Below, piece after piece: positions 23,267 through 32,197 of a stretch of 64,000 bases of DNA. The notes beneath the pieces were generated by a model that saw nothing but the letters and a program-made list of their open reading frames with translations, was not told the DNA's origin and searched no databases. The translations under genes were made by a program, and so were the position numbers. Positions within the stretch are counted from its first letter, which is position 1. Each line of letters begins with the position of its first letter. The DNA is from Flavobacterium agri (GTDB lineage Bacteria > Bacteroidota > Bacteroidia > Flavobacteriales > Flavobacteriaceae): assembly GCF_013401995.1 (NCBI RefSeq), contig NZ_JACBJI010000003.1, positions 62,001 to 126,000 on the forward strand. Direction: 5' to 3'.

Positions 23267-23775
23267 TGGAAAACCTGCAAATACAAATACAGCCTACGTT
23301 CGACGCGATGATTTCGGCTATCCGCGGATGTGACGACGACAATTTCAACAAAATCCCGTTCGAAGGAAGCTGGACGGCGGGCCAGGTTGCCGAGCACATC
23401 AGGTTGTCGGTAAAAGGCATTCCGGAATTGTTCATGGCCAAAACAGAGAAGACCGATCGCGATCCGGAACAGAAGATTCCGATTGTCGCCGGGATTTTCC
23501 TCGATTTCGACAAGAAATTCCAGTCGCCCGATTTTATTTATCCCGAAATGAAAACCTACGAAAGAGAATCGTTCGTGGCTTTTTATTCGGATTATTGCGA
23601 TAAGCTGGAAAGAACGGTTGCGCAATTGGATATGTCCGAAATATGTCTCGGATTCGAAATTCCGGGTTTAGGGCCGATGACGCGACAGGAATTGCTCGCC
23701 TTCGCGCTGTTCCATACGCAACGCCACACGCGACAGATGCGCAACATCTGCAACAGCCTAAAGTTTTCTGAGTAA
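23266..23775 (+). CDS. DinB family protein
   Basis: 169 residues starting at the ATG that shares its A with the VOC stop. It is a four-helix bundle of the DinB/YfiT type. The metal-binding histidines are His44 in GQVAEHIRLS and His150/His154 in FHTQRHTRQM. Such proteins may be thiol-transferases or damage-induced proteins; the role is unproven. The TGATG junction means translational coupling to the VOC protein. The 3' end runs 18 bases into the convergent HEAT-like gene. Confidence 0.9.
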   Translation: MENLQIQIQPTFDAMISAIRGCDDDNFNKIPFEGSWTAGQVAEHIRLSVKGIPELFMAKTEKTDRDPEQKIPIVAGIFLDFDKKFQSPDFIYPEMKTYERESFVAFYSDYCDKLERTVAQLDMSEICLGFEIPGLGPMTRQELLAFALFHTQRHTRQMRNICNSLKFSE

Positions 23776-24300
23776 TTGTTTGGCCGCCGATTTGTAAGCT
23801 GCCGAATGATGTCCGAAATCTTTCGAAAGGATTTCCTTGAGTTCCGGATAAATCCAGTCGTATCGCTTGCCCAACAGATAAAGAGCGCGCATCGAATACG
23901 CTTTGGTCGCGACTTTGCTTTCGTCTATGAGCCAGTCGAAAGTAGCCGACGCGATTTTTTGGAGTTGGGCATCCGAAGCGAAATTGCCTTGTCCTTTCGC
24001 GGGAAATTCGCGTTGTGCAATAAACAGGCAAATTTTAGAAATCGACCGTCTCGAGCTTTCGTCCGTAAACGATTCGAGCGTATCACAGAATTTGTCGAGA
24101 TGACCTGAAACCCAATCGATCTTGTTCTCGAGGACGAGTTCGAGATTCCAGCAGGCTTTGTGATGGTTTTTGTCAGACACGTCCATAGCCATTTTAAAAA
24201 GCGCTTCGAAAGCTTCGGGATGCGCCAATACATGGCCCGAAATCTTATCGCGGATCGGACGATGCGCAGTGCTGTTCTCGATTTCTTTTGTAAATTCCAT
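23758..24300 (-). CDS. HEAT-repeat-like hypothetical protein
   Basis: A 180-residue soluble, mostly helical protein. The pattern is of paired amphipathic helices (FEALFKMAMDVSDKNHHKACWNLELVLE, WVSGHLDKFCDTLESF, and YSMRALYLLGKRYDWIYPELKEIL), like HEAT or adenylosuccinate-lyase-like helical repeats. No catalytic motif and no signal peptide. A role as a scaffold is a guess. Confidence 0.65.
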   Translation of the reverse strand: MEFTKEIENSTAHRPIRDKISGHVLAHPEAFEALFKMAMDVSDKNHHKACWNLELVLENKIDWVSGHLDKFCDTLESFTDESSRRSISKICLFIAQREFPAKGQGNFASDAQLQKIASATFDWLIDESKVATKAYSMRALYLLGKRYDWIYPELKEILSKDFGHHSAAYKSAAKQLLRKL

Positions 24301-24316
24301 ACGCTAAAATAAAAAA

Positions 24317-24336
24317 GGCCAGACAAACATCTGGCC
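24317..24336 (-). terminator. Terminator of the lipocalin-like lipoprotein gene
   Basis: GGCCAGA and TCTGGCC form a 7-bp stem with a 6-base loop. On the minus strand a run of six T follows. It lies 38 bases after the stop at 24375. Confidence 0.8.
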
Positions 24337-24374
24337 TCTTTTGGCGATTTCTATTGTAGTTCAGGTATGCGTTC

Positions 24375-24893
24375 TTATTTGTCGAAGACGTACTCTACAG
24401 AACCTGTCGAGTAGATTGCGCCGCCTTCTCCGTTGCGGTTCGGATATTGTCCGAAAACGTCTGTATAGCGCAATTTGTCGCCTTGCTTGGTCAATTGGAC
24501 CATAATCTCGTCATCATTGGCATCCACATAAGTAGCCTCAACTACTACGGTAGAACCAGTCTGCCCTTGGATGAGCCAGGTTCCGGTGAAGGTATTCGAG
24601 GCGCAGGTAGATGTTCCCAAATCTTCGTCGACAAGCACGTAGCTTTTAACGAAAGTAAGTGTACCGTCCGAATTCAGCGTGATTTTTCCGCTGTCGTAAC
24701 ATCCTGACTCTTTAGTAAGGTCGGTGTTCGTGTCGCCATCCTGGTCAAAATCGATGGCCGTACCTATGTTCACCTGATCCAGTTCATACGTTCCGGCAAG
24801 CGTACCGCTGTTGCCGTCGTCATCGCTGCTACACGACGAAAATCCTAGTGCCGCTAGGGCGAAGATGCCTAGTAAAACATTGCTCTTTTTCAT
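24375..24893 (-). CDS. Lipocalin-like surface lipoprotein
   Basis: 172 residues. The lipobox GFSSC gives a lipidated Cys at residue 21, followed by SSDDDGNSG, an acidic Bacteroidota surface-export signal. The mature part opens LAGTYELDQVNIGTAIDFDQDG and continues with eight or so strands (KITLNSDGTLTFV, NTFTGTWLIQG, TVVVEATYV), the pattern of DUF5004/lipocalin-like domains. It probably sits on the outer membrane, perhaps binding a small ligand; no specific function can be read. A -7 box TAACTTTG is 29 bases upstream and a terminator follows. Confidence 0.85.
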   Translation of the reverse strand: MKKSNVLLGIFALAALGFSSCSSDDDGNSGTLAGTYELDQVNIGTAIDFDQDGDTNTDLTKESGCYDSGKITLNSDGTLTFVKSYVLVDEDLGTSTCASNTFTGTWLIQGQTGSTVVVEATYVDANDDEIMVQLTKQGDKLRYTDVFGQYPNRNGEGGAIYSTGSVEYVFDK

Positions 24894-24922
24894 TGTTGTG
24901 TTAGTTTTAAATGTTAATAAAG

Positions 24923-24930
24923 CAAAGTTA
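24923..24930 (-). promoter_or_regulatory. -7 promoter element of the lipocalin-like gene
   Basis: TAACTTTG on the minus strand matches TAnnTTTG exactly. No TTG is seen at the expected upstream distance. Confidence 0.45.
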
Positions 24931-24998
24931 GCAGCGACATTTGGGCCTTCGTTACATAAATTTCTTACGATATTACAAGATTACGAATGGGTGAAACA

Positions 24999-27080
24999 TC
25001 AAAGGTTACAGTTGAGTGAAAACCCACCGAAATAATTTACGGGAAGCCCCGGATAATAATAACGAGGCGAGCCATTTGGCGGAGTCGTCGCATTCGGCAG
25101 AATCATCGAAGCGTATTTCTCATCGAAAATATTGTTGATTCCGGCATACGCTTCAAAAGACATGTTTTGCGAAAGTTGCAAGCGATATCCGATTTTCGAA
25201 TTCCACAATCTGTAGGAATCGTTGTAAACCGTATTCGCGTCGTTCATCGGGATTTTGTCGACGTACCTGAAATCGATAGACCAATACAATCCTTTTTCCC
25301 AAGTCAGCAACAATCCGCCGTTGGCCGTGTTTTTGGGAACACCCGTAAGGTCGTTATCGGAATAATCGACGTCGTTGTTCACGAATTCCTCGAATTTATA
25401 ACGTCCGACCGATGCGCTTACAAACGGCTGCAGCGACCAGCCTTTCGTGAATCTCCAATCATACTGGCCCGAAATCTCGATGCCGCGATGCGACGTTTTT
25501 CCGGCATTCACACCCACATATTGGTCGTCGCCTATGCGTTGGGCCACAAGTAGATCGCGGATTTCCATAGTATAGACGGCGAATTCCACATAAAGCTTTC
25601 TTTTGGAAAAGAAGAATTTGCCGCCGAACTCGAAATTATAACCGTTTTCGGGTTTGATGTTCGGGTTGACCGAGCCGTCCGGATTCAGGGTTTCTTCTAC
25701 CGCAGGCATAGAAAATCCGCGGCTGGCCGAAACATAAAGCGTCTTGTCGACAAATCCCGACGGATGGAAAAGCACCGAAAGTTGTGGCGCCCAAATCCCG
25801 TCATACGCATACGATTCCGATCGTTTTTCGTCTATAGGGAAAGTGGTGTCGAGATCGAATTCGGTTTTATTGAAATTGAGTCCGCCCTGTATTTCGAAAC
25901 GCTCGCTTGGCTTGAGCCGAAGTTGTGCGAACGCGTTCCAAATGGTGCGGTCTTGGTCGTTTCCGGCGATTTGCACTCCGGCGAGGCTTCCGTTGCCGTT
26001 GTTTTGCTGGTACAGGTTTTCGAGGTTTCGGCCTTCGAATCCGTCCTTGAACCATTCGGCACCGAACAGATAGGTGATTTTGTCGGAAATGATCCTGCCG
26101 TTGAATTGGGTGCGTGCGCCGTAACCCGTCGTATTCTGGCGCAAGATGTCGAACGGGCGCGGCTCGTCGCTTTTTTTATGGTTGTAGAAAACCGAGGTCG
26201 CATTGCTGAGGCTTCCGACGATTTTGGTCTCGTAAGACAAACCCGCCATCCAAGAATCGTATTGTTCGAAACCTTTCGACGCGAGCCAGGTTGCGGCGGC
26301 CGACTGTGGATCGTGTTCGAACGTATTTTTGTCGATAGAACTCGGGATGTAGGCTTTCATATACGTGTAATTCCCGAAATACGTAAGCTTCGATTTCTCG
26401 CCTCGGAACAATTCGCCGGCCAACGTCACACCTTCGCGTCTGTATTTCGAGTTTTTGCGCCAACCGTCCGATTCGAGTCGGTGATAGCTCAAATTGAGCG
26501 AACCGTTTTGGGAATCGAAACCGTAAGTGGCCGTGTTTTTCAAAAGTCCGAACGAACCTGCGGTCGAGCTTACGCGTCCCGAGTGTCCGTCCGTGCTTCT
26601 CGTTTTGGGCTGGATCAAGATCGCGCCTCCCAAACCGGAACCGTAAACGCTCGAAAGCGGCCCTTTTATGATTTCGACGCTTCGGATATTTTCCACGTCT
26701 ATGTCTTCTATCGTGGTTTCCGAATCGCCCGACGTCAGCGGAATATTGCCGTAAAACGCCCTGATTTTATTAGTTCCGAAAGGCGTTCGCGCACCGATTC
26801 CGCGTATGGAGATCCGATTCGTGTTGAGGCTTCCCGATTGCATGAGCACACCCGAAATCCTGTTTAAGGAAGTGGCGATTTCCGTATTGTTGTTGCGTTT
26901 CAGATCGGCAGCCGAAATTGTGCCGATTGCGGCCGGAGCGTTCAAAAGACTGTCGCTTACGTGAAATTTCGAAATCGTGACTTCCTGTAAATGGACCGAT
27001 GTGGAATCGATTTGGGCAAAAACCGAAAAATGCGCCAATAGCAGCAAAGGCGCATATTTTTTTAGAAAGGATAGAATCAT
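24999..27080 (-). CDS. TonB-dependent receptor, candidate PQQ importer
   Basis: 693 residues. It has a signal peptide (about 1-22, ending SVFAQ) and a plug domain (about 30-165: ATSLNRISGV, ISIRGIGAR, VEIIKGPLSSVYGSGLGGAILI). A 22-strand barrel follows to the end, with FEAYAGINNIFDEKYASMIL near the C-terminus. The length is close to E. coli YncD/PqqU (about 700), the PQQ importer. There is no N-terminal carboxypeptidase-like domain, so it is not SusC-type. The start overlaps the stop of the PQQ-dependent dehydrogenase gene as ATGA, so it is made together with an enzyme that needs PQQ. Import of PQQ is therefore plausible; a siderophore or other metal complex remains possible. Confidence 0.88.
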   Translation of the reverse strand: MILSFLKKYAPLLLLAHFSVFAQIDSTSVHLQEVTISKFHVSDSLLNAPAAIGTISAADLKRNNNTEIATSLNRISGVLMQSGSLNTNRISIRGIGARTPFGTNKIRAFYGNIPLTSGDSETTIEDIDVENIRSVEIIKGPLSSVYGSGLGGAILIQPKTRSTDGHSGRVSSTAGSFGLLKNTATYGFDSQNGSLNLSYHRLESDGWRKNSKYRREGVTLAGELFRGEKSKLTYFGNYTYMKAYIPSSIDKNTFEHDPQSAAATWLASKGFEQYDSWMAGLSYETKIVGSLSNATSVFYNHKKSDEPRPFDILRQNTTGYGARTQFNGRIISDKITYLFGAEWFKDGFEGRNLENLYQQNNGNGSLAGVQIAGNDQDRTIWNAFAQLRLKPSERFEIQGGLNFNKTEFDLDTTFPIDEKRSESYAYDGIWAPQLSVLFHPSGFVDKTLYVSASRGFSMPAVEETLNPDGSVNPNIKPENGYNFEFGGKFFFSKRKLYVEFAVYTMEIRDLLVAQRIGDDQYVGVNAGKTSHRGIEISGQYDWRFTKGWSLQPFVSASVGRYKFEEFVNNDVDYSDNDLTGVPKNTANGGLLLTWEKGLYWSIDFRYVDKIPMNDANTVYNDSYRLWNSKIGYRLQLSQNMSFEAYAGINNIFDEKYASMILPNATTPPNGSPRYYYPGLPVNYFGGFSLNCNL

Positions 27081-28342
27081 TTTTTAGCCGAAATCTGCCA
27101 CAACGTATTTCCGCTGTCGTCGTTGACCAAAAGCGAGCCGTCGTTCATTACGGTAACGTCTACAGGTCGTCCGTGGACGCGAGAATTGTCGCCTTGTACG
27201 AATCCGGTGAGGAAATCTTCGGGTTGTCCGGGTTTGCCGTCTTTAAAAGGCACGAAAAGCACTTTGTAACCGCTGAGTTTGGAACGGTTCCACGAGCCGT
27301 GCTGGCCTACGAACGCTCCGTTTTTGTATTTGTCGGGAAACTGGTTTCCGGTATAGAACGCGATTCCAAGCGATGCCGTATGCGAATTCACGGGAACGTC
27401 CGGAACGATGGCTTTTTTGACGAGTTCGGGCTTTTGGCCTTTGAGTCTCGGGTCTTCGATCTGTCCGAAATACGAATACGGCCATCCGTAAAATCCGCCG
27501 CGTTTTACCGATGTGATGTAATCGGGTACGAGGTCGTCGCCTAATCCGTCACGCTCGTTAACGGCTGTCCACAATTCTTTGGTGATCGGGTTCCAATCCA
27601 TTCCTACAGGATTTCGGATGCCGCTCGCGAAAAGTTGTTCGTCGCTTCCGTCGGGATTGATTTCAAGGATTGCCGCACGACGCACTTCCTTGTCCATGCC
27701 GTATTCGCCTACGTTGCTCGCCGATCCGACCGAAACGTAGATTTTCGAATTGTCGGTACTTGCGATGAGGTTGCGCGTCCAGTGGTTATTGTATCCGCCG
27801 GCCGGCAAATCGAGGATTTTCTTGCCTTTGCCTTCGAGTTTGGTTTGTCCGGCTTTGTACGCATACCTATAGACGCCTTCGGTATTGGCGATGTAAAACG
27901 TATTTCCGATGACGAGCATGCCGTACGGTTGGCTCAATCCGCTGATGAACACGTTGCGGCTCTCGAATTTGCCGTCTTTGTCTTTGTCCTGGAAAATCGT
28001 GATCTGGTTCTTGCTCGTGCGCGTGCCGCTTTCCACGACAAAAATGTCTCCGTTCGGCGCGATGTATGTGTTGCGCGGATTTTCAAGTCCGTCCGCGAAT
28101 TTGGTCACGGTGAAACCTTCGGGCGCTTTAGGCGTCTGGCCTTGTTCCCAACCGATCACGCGGCTGTTATTCGTGAACGATTCGGTTTGGTAAGGCGGCG
28201 GAAGCGTAAGGTCGCCAATGGCCGTTTTTACCGTATTTCCGGGTTGTTTGGCAAGTTGTGTCTTTTCTTCTTTCGAAACCTGGCCTTGGCAAGAAGCGAA
28301 AATCGCAGCCAATAATGAAAGCGTGAGCGTAGTAGTTTTCAT
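27077..28342 (-). CDS. PQQ-dependent sugar dehydrogenase lipoprotein
   Basis: 421 residues. The lipobox IFASC (Cys18) anchors it to a membrane on the periplasmic side or outside. The body is a six-bladed beta-propeller of the soluble aldose/sorbosone dehydrogenase type: APNGDIFVVESGTRTSKNQI, PYGMLVIGNTFYIANTEGVYRY, YVSVGSASNVGEYGMDKEVRRAAILEINPDGS, RNPVGMDWNPITKELWTAVNERDGLGDDLVPDYI and GQHGSWNRSKLSGYKV. PQQ oxidises the sugar aldehyde or alditol and electrons pass on to the respiratory chain. No PQQ-synthesis genes are in the window. It is co-translated with the following receptor gene. Confidence 0.93.
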   Translation of the reverse strand: MKTTTLTLSLLAAIFASCQGQVSKEEKTQLAKQPGNTVKTAIGDLTLPPPYQTESFTNNSRVIGWEQGQTPKAPEGFTVTKFADGLENPRNTYIAPNGDIFVVESGTRTSKNQITIFQDKDKDGKFESRNVFISGLSQPYGMLVIGNTFYIANTEGVYRYAYKAGQTKLEGKGKKILDLPAGGYNNHWTRNLIASTDNSKIYVSVGSASNVGEYGMDKEVRRAAILEINPDGSDEQLFASGIRNPVGMDWNPITKELWTAVNERDGLGDDLVPDYITSVKRGGFYGWPYSYFGQIEDPRLKGQKPELVKKAIVPDVPVNSHTASLGIAFYTGNQFPDKYKNGAFVGQHGSWNRSKLSGYKVLFVPFKDGKPGQPEDFLTGFVQGDNSRVHGRPVDVTVMNDGSLLVNDDSGNTLWQISAKK

Positions 28343-28509
28343 GTGTCGTTTTTTAGAGTGAGCCGAAGTTAGCCATTAAAAATCGGGCGAAAAAAATCGA
28401 TACGAATATTAAAAGATATTTAACATTGACCCAAAAGTGTCTTTTCCGTATATTTATTTTTATCAACCCGATGCATTTTCAGATATTTGCACCTTTATTC
28501 CAAACACCA

Positions 28510-29040
28510 GTGATACAGCTTCACGATAAAAAATTCGTGCCGTTCATTTCAGAAGAAGAAATTGATTTCGCGATTTCCGAAATGGTCAAGCACATCGAAG
28601 ACGATCATCAAGAAGAAACTCCTGTCTTTATCGGAATCCTTAACGGCGCATTCATGATCGTTTCCGACATCCTCAAAAAATACAGATTTCCTTGCGAGGT
28701 AAGCTTTATGAAACTTTCTTCGTACGAAGGCACGTCGACGACCAACGAAGTCAAACAGCTCATCGGACTCAACCAGAATCTTGAAGGCCGAAGTGTCGTC
28801 ATTGTCGAGGACATTGTCGATACGGGCAATACGATCGAAGAGCTCAAAGCACTTTTCAAAGCCCAGAACGTCAAGCATCTTAAGATCGCGACGCTGTTCT
28901 TCAAGCCCGAAGCGTACAAAAAGGACATCAAGATCGACTACATCGGTATCCGCATCCCGAACAAGTTCATCGTGGGTTACGGACTCGATTACGACGGCCT
29001 CGGACGCAATCTGCCATTGGTATATCAACTTGCTGAATAA
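28510..29040 (+). CDS. hpt: Hypoxanthine phosphoribosyltransferase
   Basis: It salvages hypoxanthine (and usually guanine) with PRPP to give IMP or GMP in the cytoplasm. The PRPP-binding loop VVIVEDIVDTGNTIEEL, the IGILNGAFMIVSD block, and the C-terminal YKKDIKIDYIGIRIPNKFIVGYGLDYDG are all present, complete for the family. Family members begin at IQLHDKKF, which here follows a GTG codon at 28510 (176 residues). An ATG at 28471 would add 13 hydrophobic residues; a near-consensus promoter (TTG 28426-28428, TATATTTA 28449-28456) lies ahead of both. Adenylate kinase follows after 65 bases, a common purine-salvage pairing. Confidence 0.95.
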   Translation: MIQLHDKKFVPFISEEEIDFAISEMVKHIEDDHQEETPVFIGILNGAFMIVSDILKKYRFPCEVSFMKLSSYEGTSTTNEVKQLIGLNQNLEGRSVVIVEDIVDTGNTIEELKALFKAQNVKHLKIATLFFKPEAYKKDIKIDYIGIRIPNKFIVGYGLDYDGLGRNLPLVYQLAE

Positions 29041-29105
29041 TCACGGTAGCGTCCATTATCTAACAGTCTATCATCTATTATCTAAATACTAACGACTAAC
29101 ACACA

Positions 29106-29678
29106 ATGATCAACATCGTATTGTTCGGAAAACCCGGAGCCGGCAAAGGAACACAAGCAGAATTCTTAAAAGAGAAATACAACCTCGTACACCTTTCTAC
29201 CGGAGATATTTTCCGCTTCAACATGAAAAACGGCACCGAACTCGGCAATCTCGCCAAAAGTTACATCGACAAAGGCGATTTGGTTCCCGACGAAGTGACC
29301 ACGAATATGCTGATTGACGCAGTGAATGCAAATCCTGAAGCCAAAGGTTTTTTGTTCGACGGTTATCCGCGCACGATTTCGCAAGCCGAAGCCCTGGACG
29401 CGTTTTTGACTTCGAAAGGAACGGAAAACACGGCAACCATCGCACTTGAAGCCGACGATAATATTTTAGTTGCCCGACTTCTCGAAAGAGGAAAAACATC
29501 GGGTAGAGTAGACGATCAGGACGAAGACAAGATCCGCAACCGCTACCAGGAATACAACGAAAAGACCGCGCCGCTTATGGATTATTACAAAAAACAAGGC
29601 AAATTCCATGCGGTCGACGGAATCGGCGAAATTTCAGAAATCACCGAACGTCTGAGCAGCGTAATCGATAATTTGTAG
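29106..29678 (+). CDS. adk: Adenylate kinase
   Basis: 190 residues, the short-lid form lacking the zinc-finger LID. The P-loop is GKPGAGKGTQ (8-17), the AMP-binding region LSTGDIFRFNMKNGT, the GYPRTISQAEALD lid hinge, and RLLERGKTSGRVDDQDEDKIRNRYQEYNEKTAPL the LID and arginine cluster. It converts AMP and ATP to two ADP. It follows hpt and precedes a CNNM/CorC gene and obg, consistent with a run of constitutively expressed genes. Confidence 0.97.
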   Translation: MINIVLFGKPGAGKGTQAEFLKEKYNLVHLSTGDIFRFNMKNGTELGNLAKSYIDKGDLVPDEVTTNMLIDAVNANPEAKGFLFDGYPRTISQAEALDAFLTSKGTENTATIALEADDNILVARLLERGKTSGRVDDQDEDKIRNRYQEYNEKTAPLMDYYKKQGKFHAVDGIGEISEITERLSSVIDNL

Positions 29679-29745
29679 GCAAAAGCCCAAAAAGGAATCT
29701 TGGATCTCGACTCGTTCGACTTTCGGCTTTCGATATTCAAAAACA

Positions 29746-31023
29746 ATGGAACTACTCATAATATTATTCCTCATTATCCTCAACGGCGTTTTTTCGATGT
29801 CGGAAATCGCGTTGGTTTCGGCTCGCAAGAACCGACTGGAAAATGCGGCCAAAAAAGGCAATAAAGGCGCCCAAACGGCACTCGACCTGTCGAATTCACC
29901 CAATAAGTTCCTGTCGACGGTGCAGATCGGGATTACGTTGATCGGGATTTTGACGGGTATTTTCTCGGGAGACAAAGTCACGTCCGACGTAAAAGCGTTC
30001 GTCGAAGGTTTTGAAACGCTCAAACCTTACGCCGATACGCTTTCGGTTGGTATCGTGGTTGTCATCCTGACGTTTTTCTCTTTGGTGCTCGGCGAGTTGT
30101 TCCCGAAACGCATCGGCCTCAATTATCCCGAAAAAATCGCCAAGTCGATCGCCATCCCGATGAAGTGGATTTCGATCGCGACGGCGCCGTTCATTTGGTT
30201 GCTTACGGTTTCTACCGAGGCTTTGCTCAAGATTTTCATGATCAAGCCATCGGCCGACGGAAAAGTCACCGAAGAGGAAATCAAGGCCATCATCAAAGAA
30301 GGAACCGAAGGAGGCGAAGTGCAGGAAATCGAACAGGACATCATGGAGCGCGTGTTCCATATCGGTGACAGGAAAGTGAATTCGCTTATGACGCACCGCA
30401 AATCGGTGGCGTTTTTGCCACTCAATGCCAACAAAGAGCAAACGCGCGAACTGATGTTGCAGGAATTGCATTCGGTGTATCCGGTTTACGATAAGAATTA
30501 CGATGATATCGTGGGCGTGGTCAATCTCAAGAGCATTTTCGCGCATTTCGAGGAAGCCGATTTCAACCTGTCGAAAATCATGACCGAAGCGCCTTTCATC
30601 ATGGAACAGACCACGGCTTACAACGCTTTGGAAAACTTCAAGAAAAGTGGTGTGCATTATGCTTTCGTGGCCGATGAATACGGTGTGTTCCAAGGCATCA
30701 TCACGTTGAATGACATTCTCGAGGCGCTAGTTGGCGATGCTTCCGATTTCTATAAGGAAGATTTCCAGTTGATGACGCGCGAAGATGGCAGTTGGCTCGT
30801 AGACGGGCATTATCCGCTGCACGACTTTTTGACCTATTTCGAACTCGACGACCTGGTCACCGATTACGAAGTGACGACGGTTTCGGGGCTTATCATGACC
30901 GAATTGTCGCGCATACCCAAACAAGGCGAAAAACTCCAGTGGCAGAACTTCGAACTCGAAGTGCTCGATATGGACGGCGTAAAAATAGACAAGGTTCTCG
31001 TAACCTCACTAAAGGAAAAATAA
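29746..31023 (+). CDS. CNNM/CorC family transporter (DUF21, CBS pair, CorC_HlyC)
   Basis: 425 residues. The N-terminal DUF21 membrane domain (about 1-195) has four hydrophobic segments and [43 protein letters not shown] features split across loops. Then come two CBS domains (about 205-330) and a C-terminal CorC_HlyC domain (about 340-420). Such proteins bind Mg-ATP and move magnesium or cobalt at the inner membrane. The gene lies between adk and obg. It is often annotated as hemolysin, which is a legacy name. Confidence 0.93.
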   Translation: MELLIILFLIILNGVFSMSEIALVSARKNRLENAAKKGNKGAQTALDLSNSPNKFLSTVQIGITLIGILTGIFSGDKVTSDVKAFVEGFETLKPYADTLSVGIVVVILTFFSLVLGELFPKRIGLNYPEKIAKSIAIPMKWISIATAPFIWLLTVSTEALLKIFMIKPSADGKVTEEEIKAIIKEGTEGGEVQEIEQDIMERVFHIGDRKVNSLMTHRKSVAFLPLNANKEQTRELMLQELHSVYPVYDKNYDDIVGVVNLKSIFAHFEEADFNLSKIMTEAPFIMEQTTAYNALENFKKSGVHYAFVADEYGVFQGIITLNDILEALVGDASDFYKEDFQLMTREDGSWLVDGHYPLHDFLTYFELDDLVTDYEVTTVSGLIMTELSRIPKQGEKLQWQNFELEVLDMDGVKIDKVLVTSLKEK

Positions 31024-31042
31024 TTTCTGCGGCTCGCGAGTG

Positions 31043-31074
31043 ACTCAGGCACTCAGGCACTCAGGCACTCAGGC
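31043..31074. repeat. Octanucleotide tandem repeat before obg
   Basis: Four perfect, adjacent copies of ACTCAGGC occupy 31043-31074, starting 19 bases after the CNNM stop and ending 7 bases before the obg ATG. Confidence 0.95.
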
Positions 31075-31081
31075 ATACAAA

Positions 31082-32089
31082 ATGACAGAAGGAAATTTCG
31101 TAGACTACGTCAAAATATACATCTCATCCGGCAAAGGAGGAAAAGGCTCCACGCACCTTCACCGTGAAAAGTTCATCGAAAAGGGCGGACCCGACGGTGG
31201 TGACGGCGGCCGTGGCGGACATGTGATCCTTAAAGGCAACAAAGGACTTTGGACACTTTTCCACCTCAAATTCGCCAAACACGTCAAAGCCGGACATGGC
31301 GGAGACGGAGGTTCATCGCGCTCAACAGGTCACGACGGGGAAGACAAATACATCGAAGTGCCGCTCGGAACGGTCGTTCGCGACAAAGACACCAATGAAG
31401 TGTTGTTCGAGATTACCGAAGACGGCGAGCAAAGAATCATCGCCCAAGGCGGAAAAGGAGGTCTTGGCAACTGGCATTTCCGTTCGGCAACCAACCAAAC
31501 GCCGCGTTACGCGCAACCCGGAATGCCGCCAGAGGAGAAAGACATCGTGCTTGAACTCAAAGTGCTTGCCGACGTAGGTCTCGTAGGTTTCCCGAACGCC
31601 GGAAAATCGACATTGCTTTCGGTGCTCACTTCGGCCAAGCCAAAAATCGCCGATTATCCGTTTACGACGTTGAAGCCTAATTTGGGAATCGTCGCTTATC
31701 GCGATTTCCAGTCGTTCGTGATTGCAGACATTCCCGGAATCATCGAAGGCGCAGCAGAAGGCAAAGGACTCGGGCATTACTTTTTGCGCCATATCGAACG
31801 CAATTCCACACTGTTGTTCCTTGTTCCGGCCGATGCGAAAGATATCGTCGAAGAATACAAAATCCTTCTCAACGAGCTCGAAAAATACAATCCCGAAATG
31901 CTCGACAAAGAGCGTTTGCTCGTGATTTCGAAAACCGACATGCTCGACGACGAACTCAAGGCCGAGATGAAAAAAGAACTCGACAAAACGCTCAAAGGCG
32001 TACCGTTCCTGTTCATATCGTCGGTCGCGCAGCAAGGCTTGACCGAGCTCAAGGACAAGTTGTGGCAAATGCTCAATACTACCGAATAA
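31082..32089 (+). CDS. obg: GTPase Obg/CgtA
   Basis: 335 residues from the ATG at 31082 ([20 protein letters not shown]); the open frame upstream is repeat sequence. The N-terminal Obg fold is glycine-rich ([28 protein letters not shown]). The GTPase domain has G1 [10 protein letters not shown]3 DIPG, and G4 SKTD. It is an essential 50S-ribosome assembly GTPase linked to stress signalling. The gene is normally near rplU or adk; here adk is two genes upstream. A short hairpin with a T-run follows. Confidence 0.97.
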   Translation: MTEGNFVDYVKIYISSGKGGKGSTHLHREKFIEKGGPDGGDGGRGGHVILKGNKGLWTLFHLKFAKHVKAGHGGDGGSSRSTGHDGEDKYIEVPLGTVVRDKDTNEVLFEITEDGEQRIIAQGGKGGLGNWHFRSATNQTPRYAQPGMPPEEKDIVLELKVLADVGLVGFPNAGKSTLLSVLTSAKPKIADYPFTTLKPNLGIVAYRDFQSFVIADIPGIIEGAAEGKGLGHYFLRHIERNSTLLFLVPADAKDIVEEYKILLNELEKYNPEMLDKERLLVISKTDMLDDELKAEMKKELDKTLKGVPFLFISSVAQQGLTELKDKLWQMLNTTE

Positions 32090-32094
32090 CGAAG

Positions 32095-32116
32095 ATCGTC
32101 TTTTGACGGTTTTTTT
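32095..32116 (+). terminator. Terminator of obg
   Basis: ATCGTC and GACGGT form a 6-bp stem (one G-T pair) with a 4-base loop, followed by a run of six or more T. It starts 5 bases after the obg stop. Confidence 0.65.
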
Positions 32117-32197
32117 GTGGATGAAATCGAAATGTAACTTTTAAAATTTCAGTATTTCGATAAAACGTCTATTTTTGGCGAAAACCATCCTAATCTT

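Noticed and set aside
25764..26867. A 367-codon plus-strand frame within the TonB-dependent receptor gene
   Set aside because: Antisense to a clear receptor with plug and barrel; composition is abnormal and no family is recognised.
29746..31023. Hemolysin
   Set aside because: The DUF21-CBS-CorC_HlyC architecture is a CNNM/CorC-type ion transporter; the hemolysin name is historical and no toxin feature is present.
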